From: Arcuatula senhousia
Lineage: Eukaryota > Mollusca > Bivalvia > Mytilida > Mytilidae
Assembly: GCA_963971305.1 (NCBI GenBank)
Contig: OZ020306.1
Span: forward strand, 65,569,022 to 65,633,021
Direction of reading: 5' to 3'
DNA: 64,000 nt
Shown: positions 24,020-34,600 of the stretch, piece by piece
Numbering within the stretch: position 1 is the first letter of the stretch
How the letters are laid out: every line of letters begins with the position of its first letter
Made by a program: the position numbers and the translations under genes
Notes under the pieces: generated by a model
Told to the model about the DNA's origin: nothing
The model's database searches: none
What the model saw: only the letters and a program-made list of their open reading frames with translations

Positions 24020-24085
24020 ATTTTTCTTGTCCAAGGGGGGTTCGTCCGCACCCCTCGAACCCCCCCCCCCCTACGGGTATGCTAC
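24020..24085. repeat. End of an ACCCGTA-type MITE
   Basis: A G-run (AAGGGGGGTTCG) and an inverted C-run ending CTACGGGTA match the ends seen around 5402-5735. Confidence 0.4.
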
Positions 24086-24649
24086 ATGTAATTAGTTTAA
24101 CCATCACGTCTTCAAATTTGTTTATTTTTCTTTTCTTTTTGACAAAATTTTGATATTTTTGATCATTTTTTTCCCTTTACATTTTATGTAAATATGATTA
24201 ATTATATTGGTGCGTGCATGCAAAGGCGTGTAATCATCAGTTAACCAATATAGGTTGACTATCATGGAGATAACGCCATGATTATTTCAAATTCTACATC
24301 TGCATCATAGTTTTAGGGACTCTTTCTGGTACAATTAAAACAGGCACCTCTTATTTTATTCTTAATCCTTGTATTTTTAAGGTTAATCTTTGAATTTAGT
24401 GTTTTTTAGCAGAAATATTGATAACTTGATACTTACTTTAAAACAGCATTCGTATGCTGTTTTACTTATTGTCATTTTTGAGCATTATAGCGATCAAGCA
24501 TGTCGGTTTTGTGTGATGACACTCCACCAAATCATTAATGTTTGAAGTGTTGTGTCGGATTTAAAATCGATATGTTTGATTTGTTTTAAATCAGTCGATT
24601 GGTGATTCTCAGCTAGCTGTCAGTAACAGCGAGCGTTCTATAGAGAGTT

Positions 24650-25110
24650 CCTTTACCTTCCTTTTGGTTTGTTCGTTGTTTTTTGTCTAAGGTTCTCTTT
24701 AGTGGAATTGAACTATGATCGATTTGATTTTTATTGTGTGTTTTGTTTTTTTGAATTGTCTAGGAATATTGATAGGGGGAAGGTTGGGTACCAAAAAAAC
24801 TAGTTTAACCCCGTCACATTTTATATGTGTCTGTCCTAAGCCAGGAATCGTTAACGAAGCTTTAAAAATTTGTTCTTATTTGTATTTTTTGATGTTTTCT
24901 GTTCCTTTTCTAAGAAGGGGGTCTATCTGTGACTATTTTAGGACTGGATTTGAATTATATGCATTTTATTTAGACCATGGTCTTATTGCAGTGCATTTTA
25001 TTTAGACCATGGTCTAATTGGAGAACCGCGAGCAGCGCCTACTGGCCTCGTCGAAGGCTGCTGGCGGTTGTCCATTGGGGTTTTTATTTATTTCCGCTTG
25101 ATTGTGGTGT
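24650..25110 (+). repeat. Probable dispersed repeat fragment
   Basis: It contains TGTCTGTCCTAAGCCAGGAA, which resembles the 3' tail of the Penelope-like elements (TGCCTGTACCAAGTCAGGAC at 53811 and 60993). It also has a duplicated ATTTTATTTAGACCATGGTC (about 24963 and 24998). Assignment is tentative. Confidence 0.3.
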
Positions 25111-26264
25111 GTCGCGTACCCTTTAATATTTCACATCTCATTAGTTTCAATCCTATTCATCTATGGACATTGATCTTTGACCCCTAAAGTTGTTTGCTAA
25201 TGTACTCCTTCTAAATGCATTGGTGGATTTTCGAATTTTAGTTCAAATGTTTCATAAACTATTTTTTTTATTTTAATCTCGTTTCACCAGAACACCCTAT
25301 TATTCTAGTTAATGAATATTTAATGGAACATATGTAAGTCTTCCTTCGTAACTTTACAGAGAGATTTGTTCGTGAATTAACCCTATCCTTCTAAATCACT
25401 CTGGTGTTCTGTTTGATCATGTACCATACTGATAGAGCCATAATATCGCACAAAACCAATTCTTAGAAGTCTTAAGATCTATTTCTTCATAATTCGACAT
25501 TGCGGCTTCAAAATATACAGGCAAATTTCTGATAAGCTTCATAAACTCATAGAAATTAGAGATTTATGAATGCCAGAACAAGTTGAAAAGCATTTAATTA
25601 CCACGTGGAAATATAAGTAATTGGTTTCAACTTAAAACTACGCATTAGTCGCCTCGTTCGTGTAGTAGCACATGTTTTAAGGTACTTAGAATGAACCACC
25701 AGGGTTCTGTTAAATACGTCCTGACATGATAATTATCTAGAATATACGAGAGAAATTAACGAGAATGTTCATTTCAAAGCAAGAAAATGGCAGTCTGATA
25801 AATTGGACAAATAACCTGAGTCTTATCAAATTAACTGGCGTAATTATATTTCAATAATTGTTTTTGGAAGTTCTGATCCCGTCAGCAAGAATGTGGCTTC
25901 TTAGAAGTACTTCACCTATTTTAGAATATAGCCGGCTGAAGTTTTAAAGTATAAATTTAAAACACAAATGTATACAAACCACTGTGATACAAACAAGAAA
26001 AATATGGCATCTAATGGGACATAAAATGATACCCTACCATATTCATCAATAGCTAAATATATATATATATATATACTATAATGTATATACTATTCATCTA
26101 TATAGAGACAAAACAAAAATAAGTTATCTTTCTTAGACCAAAAAAAATTCATCATTTTCAAATTTGGAAGATATTTTATAAAGTGGCAAATCTTCAATAA
26201 TGTTTTTCTGATCATCCTGAACTTTACCTGTATTTTATTGTACTCAATATCTGTGCAAAATATC
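25111..26264. other. Intergenic, no gene recognised
   Basis: AT-rich, with an (AT)n run at about 26047-26064. Confidence 0.4.
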
Positions 26265-26350
26265 ATTCAAATCCATGGACGCGTTTTCAAGTTATCATCC
26301 GGAAACCTTCGGGGGACGGACAGACACGCGGACAGACAACGAAAGAAACT
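26265..26350. repeat. Tail fragment of a pearl-like repeat
   Basis: TTCGGGGGACGGACAGAC and following GGACAGAC units resemble the GGACG-rich segment that precedes the 3' end of the pearl-like elements in this window. Confidence 0.35.
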
Positions 26351-27020
26351 GAGGGTATAACATAATACTTCGCTATTTTGTGTGGCATAGGTATAAAAAC
26401 CTATAAAAATATCAAAATTTCTAACAATGTACCTGGAATATACAATCAAATTAGTGTCTCATAACAGATCATCTTCATCTCTGTGCAGAAGCAAGGGGAA
26501 ACAGCTATTATGCATCTCAAACGGAAAAGGTACATTCATTTTTTTCTCGAAAAAAAGTCATTGACCGGACAAATACTTTTGGAAAAGGCAAAAAAATATT
26601 ATCGGAAAATGTCCTCCCGATTTTTTTCTCTAAATCGTTAATATACCACACATTTGATCAGTAGTCAATGTATACTAATGAAAAAAAGAAACTGCGCATG
26701 ACTAATTGAAAATTACGATACATTGTATAAAAAAGTGTTGCAATAATTTTTTTCTTAAAGATGTAAACAAAATAAATCGTTTTAAAACCCTAAAGAGATG
26801 TTTTGTTATCAGTTAAAAATCTGACAGGTAATGTCTATTTAGAATCACAAAATGAAACTTAAAAAAACAACAACAAACAATTTTGAATTCCGTTTTCTAG
26901 CTTATATTCATATAATAGAAAATAATGAGACGTGGAATAAGTCTATTCGACGGCGCATTGGCCAAACACTGCGGCCAGTTTTATAAACCTCGACAATGGA
27001 TAGGCAATTGAAAACAGTAT

Positions 27021-27190
27021 AAGAGAAGCAAAGAGGCACCTATGGATTCGAATGAGGGCAACAACAAAACCAGTAAACATAAACGAGAACATTACACACA
27101 AAAGAACCAACATAAAAAACAAAAACAAACGACAATTAACAATGCAAACTCCAGTCGTAATGAAAGTGAAATCATATGCTCCGAAAGATA
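27021..27190 (+). repeat. Dispersed repeat A, copy 2
   Basis: AGAAGCAAAGAGGCACC through AACTCCAGTCGTAATGAAAG lies in the same block order as the copies at 6066, 30201 and 55930. Confidence 0.75.
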
Positions 27191-28883
27191 AAAAGAGGTT
27201 TAGCAGAATTCCAAATGGACACCAATGCATACATATTTTAACGTTAAGCTTTATGTTACCGAGTTTTAACTGCAAAATAATTCGGCAATCTGTTCAATAC
27301 AAGACAAGACAGTTCATTTCATTTAAGACCATAAATAACATGTTTTATTTAGTTAACACATGTATAAAGCATTTTGAATGAAATAAATTTTTGTATAAAT
27401 AAGTTTTAAACCTTGCAGGTTTTTGGTAGCGAATAGGCTAGCAGAAATGCTGAGCCTGTCGCTAAAAGTAACCATAAAAAGTCCCATGACAAAATGCTAC
27501 AAAATTACACCAAAACAAATGTAAACAATGAACAGCCATGAAGATCGTTATTAAGAAATCAAATGTTCTAATTGATTAATTTTAAACGGACAATAATGAC
27601 GAACCCGTATCAATTAATCAAAATCAAATCTCAATTATAATTCTCTTAATTTATCCTGTCAATGTTTTTCGGTCTTACCAGCCAAGGTGGTTAACATCAG
27701 ACGAGAATGACGAAAGATACCGCAAGAATTTCGACACGCGAAAATTGCAGACGACATCTTCCAACTGGTACACCTTTCGTCGCCTGGCGATGCTAAATGG
27801 TCAAAAAAGACATGAAAAATATCATGATTTCAGAAAGAAATGTAATTGGGAATATTTTTGTACAAATTGATAAGAATCAGTTGTTCTTGTGGTATCTGAT
27901 GGAAATAAATCTCAGCTTCGGGAGAAAGTGTAAAACGAAAACAAACAAGTCGTAAAATCATGCTTGATGAATTAAGATAGTTTCTAAGAGTACACTGTAT
28001 ATTTTATATGTATATTAAAAGTATAAGAAAACAAGTTATCATTGCAAAATTGTTCAGCTCATTGAGATCTTCAGGTTCGAAATTGAATTAACAACCGAAT
28101 TGATTGGTTTACGCATTGAACTGATTTTATTCTATCAAATTTAATTGGTTTAGAACGAAGAGGACCAGACTTATAGCTCGATTTTCAGTATCATAAAAAA
28201 GACCAAATCTGAAGCAACTTTTCTTCTTCAGCATCAACAGCTCTTGAGGCGACGTTGTATCTGTCGACTCCTCAAATGTAATATTTTACTTAAATCATCA
28301 AAATGTACAATAATAAATGCTGAAGTTTAGCTCGAAAACTGTAAGAAAAAACTGTTCAGCTCATTGAGAAAGTCTTGATGATTGAAATTCTCTGATCATC
28401 TGTGTAAGAGTTAGTATCCCTTTATTTTTTTTTAATTTTCTTTGAATTCTTACTGATTTCAAAAATCTCCTTTTAGGAAACTTTGTATACTCTGTATCCC
28501 AGCAACAAGATTATTCAATGCAACACACCATATATATGGAAAGCCGCTGTGAACCCATCGACGACAATCATACATATATATCAGTATTAGATGCTCTAGA
28601 AGTTTTCAAAATCCACAGAGCCTCAACTTTGTTTTAGTTTGTTTGTTTTTCGTTTAGGTAAGGAAACTAAACAGGGTTAAATAATTCACCAAACATTGCA
28701 AAATGGACACGGCTACTTTTTTCGATGACAATTGATGACATTTTTAATCTATGGTCCATGCAATAGAGCGCACACTGTTGTTGAAAGATGCTTGCATTTT
28801 ACGGTTGTGGAATTTTGAAATCGCAGCGGAATAATGTAGGTTGTGTTGAGTACACTTTCCGATGATGCTCCTTTTTAAAAACT

Positions 28884-28886
<3 letters not shown>
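27191..28886. other. Intergenic, no gene recognised
   Basis: AT-rich. A short motif GTTCAGCTCATTGAGA recurs at about 28057 and 28348. Confidence 0.4.

Positions 28887-28888
<2 letters not shown>

Positions 28889-28918
<30 letters not shown>
28889..28918. repeat. Poly(A) run of about 30 bp
   Basis: An uninterrupted A tract. It may be the tail of a retroposed sequence, but the sequence to its left is not recognised. Confidence 0.75.
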
Positions 28919-28919
<1 letters not shown>

Positions 28920-29054
28920 ATTCAAAAGTTTTTTTTCTTTCAAATAAGCATAAAAATCGTATAACCCCCAAAAAATAAAATTGACACTTATTTTTTTTTA
29001 AATAGGTATTTTATTGTTGGAAAACATTTCCTTAATCCCCCTTTCTGTTTTTTG

Positions 29055-29345
29055 ACACCTGTGCGGTTTCCGAATGGCGAAAAAAGCTCTAAGCTTGTCG
29101 ATTAAAGTCCACTAAAGAGCGCCCTGCAATCGGACCAGACCGCTTTGACCACAAAGCGACTGGGATGTGTGCTCCAGTTGCTTAAATTGGACAGCCCTGT
29201 CTAATGAATGTTGAGGTCGCCAGGCTATAATGCAGAAAACCTCACCGAAAACCATAGTGGTGCACCGTGTTGGGAGAAATGACACGCTCCTCGCACGTTA
29301 AAGAACCCTGCTGCTGATCTCGGTAAGAGTAGGAAACGTAGCATC
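29055..29345 (+). repeat. SINE-like dispersed repeat B, copy 2
   Basis: The blocks AAGTCCACTAAAGAGCGC, AAAGCGACTGGGATGTGTG and ACCATAGTGGTGCACCG recur in reverse complement at 46785-46495. The 3' block AAAGAACCCTGCTGC is shared with 6550. Confidence 0.7.
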
Positions 29346-30200
29346 CCTATTTTATTATTACTTTAAATTCCTATGACATAATAGAATTATAAAAAAGTCA
29401 TTGCGGAGTAGAAATAAAGTTAAAGAGTACTTTAAACCATCCATTTAAAAAAAAAAAAAAAATGCTTCATATTAAATCCTGCAGGATTTGAAAGCAATTG
29501 AACATGTAGCCATAAACCCCAAGTTCGACCACCCAAAATCTTATATATACTAGGAAGACCAAAATGATTTTTCAATTATCCTTATTCTTTAATTGTTTGA
29601 ATCAATATACAAATTCAAGAGGCTTATTGATTCGCGTGGCACATGTTCTTTGTGCAGAAATCATCTACAAGTGACACGTGCTTTCTGTTTTCTGTCATAT
29701 CGGGAGTTCTCGGACATTTTCTCAATGACGTCATTAACAAGTAAGCCGGCGGAAGAAGAAAATAAATGTAAATATTTAGATTTTCTCTCGTGCCGTTCAC
29801 CTTTATTTCTGACCTTTACATTTTTCTGTTGATGTATTGATTAAGAAATCAGCAACCTGTCCAAATGAAAATTGCAAACATTTTTTCTTTTCAACGGAGG
29901 AAAACATGATATAAATGTTATATGTTGAACCTGAGTTCCAAATTTTCTTCATGGTTTATAAAAATGAATTTGAACAACATTTCAGTGAATGCAGGAAATG
30001 GCAACATTAGAGGCTTTAGCTTGAATCCTTTAGCCGGACAATCTTCAATGACCCTCTTTTTTACTTTAAATGCGGGTCTTTTTTTATCCCTTTGGAAGTG
30101 CATTTCTCCATCTTCGAAAGTTTTCACCCTAAAAGGCAGAATTAAAATTTTTGCCCTTTTATTAAGCGTAACCTATATTGATCTTAATGTTAATGACTTT
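29346..30200. other. Intergenic, no gene recognised
   Basis: Short frames only. A second A-run of about 15 lies near 29447. Confidence 0.4.
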
Positions 30201-30395
30201 CGAAGAAGCAAAGAGGCACAACCTGGACATTTGAGTGTCAAAATTCGTAAGGGTAACGACAAAACCATGCAGTAAACACGAACGAGAACAGCACGAAGAA
30301 ACACAAAACATAACAATCACAAGGTCTAATGAACTTAAATCAACAACGTGAACTCAAGTCGTAACGAGAATGAACACAGGCGCCTGGAAAAGTAA
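30201..30395 (+). repeat. Dispersed repeat A, copy 3
   Basis: CGAAGAAGCAAAGAGGCAC through TCAAGTCGTAACGAGAATG; the closest match to the minus-strand copy at 56093-55930. Confidence 0.75.
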
Positions 30396-30791
30396 GCAGT
30401 TCATGCTTGCTATAGCACAAAATAGAGAATAACATTTATAGGAAGTATGTTGATGGTGTTTGACGATCCATCATATCAATAGGTTCAAGGTAGATCGGGC
30501 AGGGACACCCCAATATCGTAGGTATCAGTTGACATTAAAGACAACGCGAAAAAGGATTGATTAATTGATTGTTTGGTTGTCAGTCGACAATATTTAAGTC
30601 ATAATATGGACAAGAACACATTGAAACACGAAACAAGATGTGTGTGTGTGTGTGTTAGGGGTTAACGCCCTTTTCCGCACCCTTAGGTCTTATAAATCAA
30701 TCAGGTTAAATTTTTAAGTGAGAGTTGCGCATCTACGTTAAGTCACAAAAAAATAGAATTAAAAAAAAACTACTGAAAGGTCTAGGAGAAG

Positions 30792-30891
30792 TTCCCACAG
30801 GCTCTTGTCTCTATTAATTTGGGGTCACTATCCACGCCTACCCTCTGATATATAGTGACCCCAAATTAATAGAGACAAGTGCCTGTGGGAG
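30792..30891. repeat. Near-perfect hairpin, 39-bp arms
   Basis: The arms at 30792-30830 and 30853-30891 are inverted copies differing at two positions, with a 22-bp loop. They read TTCCCACAGGC...GGGGTCACTA and its complement. It could be a small foldback element; no target duplication is evident. Confidence 0.85.
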
Positions 30892-31308
30892 TTCCGGATA
30901 AGAGATATTCACCCTTTGTCGTTTAATAGCTTCCCATAGAATTAACCTGATCAAAATTCAAAAATGACATTGCAGAAAGTTTATTGAGAATCCATTGTAT
31001 TGGTTTAGTATAGCTGCCGATAAAAGGTGGAGCAGAATGACGAAACAAAAATGGATGGACGGATGGATGAACACCACACTTTCCAAGCAGGAAGGGGGTC
31101 GACTAGTACTCCCTTAACCATATAGTGAAAGAGAGATAATCGTGTTTTTGATTAGAGATACAAAGCATAAAATGACTTAAAATCTTACAATATCTTAGTA
31201 ATGCGTTATACATGTTATACAAATGCTGTTTTGCATGCATTTAAAACACGCAATCTTATAGAAAGTTCTTTTTATACAATGGCTACATTTAAATTGATAA
31301 AAAAATCA

Positions 31309-31314
31309 TTTATT
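31309..31314 (-). promoter_or_regulatory. Candidate caspase polyadenylation signal
   Basis: Reads AATAAA on the minus strand, about 95 bp after the caspase stop codon at 31410-31408. Confidence 0.4.
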
Positions 31315-31407
31315 TTGACTAGTGGTAAATATAAATGTACATGTAGAACATGGGATAAATATTCAACCCGAAGAGCGTATTAAACATCGAAACTGAAAAT
31401 ATAAAAG

Positions 31408-31646
31408 CTATAAAACTATTCCGGCCTGTAGACAATGTTCAATAACAGCAACTGATTTTCTATACGGATTTTCCGTTCCCTCAGCCAATTTTGTCTGTAG
31501 AAATCCTGAAATCAGACGATTTGCCTTTGTTACAATTGCTATAAGGTCCAGGTCCTGTGTTTCATATTCGGAGAAGTGAAGAATTACAATGCTGATAGCG
31601 TAAAGCATCCATCCCCCTGTTCCGTCACGACCATACGACTCTTTAC
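31408..31646 (-). CDS. Caspase exon 6 (p10)
   Basis: 239 nt after acceptor TTTCTTTCAG|GT. It encodes KESYGRDGTGGWMLYAI, DLDLIAIVTKANR and a final KSVAVIEHCL helix. This is the p10 layout of pocket loop, ILTxVN helix and C-terminal strand. The closely similar exon at 62528-62293 supports its reality. Confidence 0.9.
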
Positions 31647-34600
31647 CTGAAAGAAAAAAACGGATAAGAACTAGGAAACAAGAGGCTCCCAGGAGCCTGA
31701 ATCGCTCACCTGACATATGTGCCAGAAGAAAAGGTTATTAGGCAAAATCTATTTGACGATGAAAGGGTCATAAGATTAATAAGGTGCTGATCACTTTTGT
31801 TCTCAATTAAAATCTAAAAATCTGTCACCCTTTTTGAGTTATTAGCAAAAAAATGCAGTTTTACCTAATGTTCTATTTTTAGCCACAGTGGCCATGTTTT
31901 ACAACCAATCAAAAATCCCCACATCAGTTCTGTACACCTAATGCTAATAAACAACAATACCAAGTTTGGTTCCATTTGGACTTAAAATGTCAGAGGAGTT
32001 AACGTTTTCAATGTAATGCGGAAATGCTTTTTAAATGCTCAATTTTGACGTTTTAAGGGCAATAACTCCTCAAAGGAAAGGTCCTACAAAGTTGACCCTG
32101 TTACACATTTTGTAGATCTTGATGAGCTTAACAATATGCAATTTAAATTTCTCAAATATCTTGTATAGTTTTCAAGATATTGCGGTAAACAGGTGCAAAA
32201 TTTGTAAAAATCAACAAAAAGGGCAATAACTCCTACATGGGATGCTGGATTTTCTTCAAAATTTCAGAGCTGGTAGATCTTGTGGTGCTGATCACTTTTG
32301 ATCCCTATCAAAATTTTAAAATCTGTCACCGTTTTAGAGTTATTTGCAAAAAACTGCAATTTACCCCTATGTTCTATTTTTAGCCACAGCGGCCATGTTT
32401 TACGACCAATCAAAAATCCCCACATCAGTTCTATACACCTAATGCTAATAAACAACTATACCAAGTTTGGTTCCAATTGGACTTAAAGTGTCAGAGGAGT
32501 TCACATTTTTAATGTAATGAGGAAATGCTGTTAAAATGCTCAATTTTGACATTCTAAGGGCAATAACTCCTAAAAGGAAAGGTCCTACAAAGTTGACCCT
32601 GTTACATATTTTGTAGATCTTGATGTGGTTAACAACATGCAATTCAAATTTCTCAAATATCTAGTACGGTTTTCGAGATATTGAGCTATACAGGTGCAAA
32701 ATTTGCAAAAAATCCACAAAAAGGGCAATAACTCCTACAAGGGTTGTTGGATTTTCTTCAAAATTTCAGGGTAGGTAGATCTTGAGGTGCTGATCACTTT
32801 TACCCTCGCCAGAATTTTGATATCTGTAGCCGTTTTTGAGTTATTTGCAAAAAACTGCATTTTACCCCTATGTTCTATTTTTAGCCATGGCGGCCATGTT
32901 TTACGACGAATAAAAAATCCCCACATCAGTTCTAAGCACCGAATGCTAATGAACAACCATACCAAGTTTGGTTGCAATTGGACTTATGGTGTCAGAGGAG
33001 TTAACGTTTAAAAAAGTTTACGGACGGACGACGGACGACGGACGACGGACGACGGACGCCAAGTGATGACAATAGCTCACATGACCCTTCGGGTCAGGTG
33101 AGCTAAAAAGGAGTCAAACCTAACTAATGACCTAACAAAAATAAAAGTAATGACTAAATTTCATTTTGAAAGATTTATTGAAGGCTAAATCACAAACTGA
33201 GCAGTGTTATTAGTGAGATGATGGATTAACACATCCATAATTTTTATCAAAAATAATCGCAATTGCTTATGATTCCGCTTATTGCCATTTTTACAATAAA
33301 ATGTCAAAACTAAAGATTGCTTAAACTATCACAGTCGACTGCATATCCTGTTTGAAAATTGCTCTTGACCAATTAAATTCGGCGATACCGACAATAATTG
33401 AATTACAACTGATTAATTCACAGGCGTTTGGGTCCAGGATTTTATTTTATTATAAATAACGTGTATATAAAAATTTTCATTTCGTCTATATACTATTTCC
33501 ACAAGGCAAGAATGTTTGAAAGTTCTAAAAATAGAACTGACGGAAACTCCCTTTTTTCTTGTAGAAATATTTTTTACCATAAACAACTAGAACATTCTAT
33601 AACTCCTTTCAGTTGTAACTCTCTTTAGGAAGCAAAAGTAAAGCATGTCAGTATGTATAAATCTCGTATCGGGTCTTTTTTCCTACGAAGCGAAACAAAA
33701 GATCACCACAGACGGAAGTGGCCAAAGATTTTCAAGGGAAACAATATTCTGCCAAATAAAAGGACTTCCGAGTGACACTACAGTGAGGTAAAATCTTGGC
33801 GAGTTCGAACAAATCATTTGGCGGAAAATGTGGACTCAATTTTATTTGAAATATTTTTACTGACGAGTTGGTAGTATAATAAAACGTACATACAAACTAG
33901 AACTCGATGCGTGTTCCATAAATTTTCAAAAAGACGTTCAAGGATAATAAATACGTGGTTATTTCATTTCAATGATAAAATTGGAAAAAAGTAGAAGAAT
34001 ATTGTCTCCCTTTAAAATTTTAAACTACTTCCGTCCGTGGTGGTTTGTTTGGCTCGCTTAAATCTTAAATGGAAAAAAGATTAGATTCAAAGTCATTGCG
34101 AATTGTTTCACGATAAATGTGTTCCAAATTGTGAGATTAAACTGAAAGGATTTAGAGAATCACCAATATTTCATGTAAAACATTTGATTCAATGAGAAAA
34201 TATGGGGGTTTTCCGCGAGTAAATTTTGTTCTATTTTTAGAGCTTTCAAACATTCTTGCCTTGTGGAAATAGTAAATAGACGAAATGAAAATTTTTATAC
34301 ACACGTTATTTATAATAAAATAAAATCCTGGACCCAAACGCCTGTGGATTAATTATGCAATGTCATATGTTAAGGTGTACCCAACAACTTTATATACTAA
34401 TATAAAGTTCTGCCCTTTGATTTTCTTCAACGTTTGCTAAAATATGTACTTCAATCACATTAATTTCACTTTTACATCTTAATGATATCAAACCAACGGC
34501 TTCTATGAAACGCCAGAGCTGCCTTATGATGATGTTTTTCATTATGTGTGATGATACTTTGTCATTGTGTGATGATACTTCGTCATTATGTGATGATACT

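Noticed and set aside
33428..34337. Two frames starting with the same residues MGPGFYFIINN
   Set aside because: They are the two arms of the TTAA foldback element read from opposite strands.
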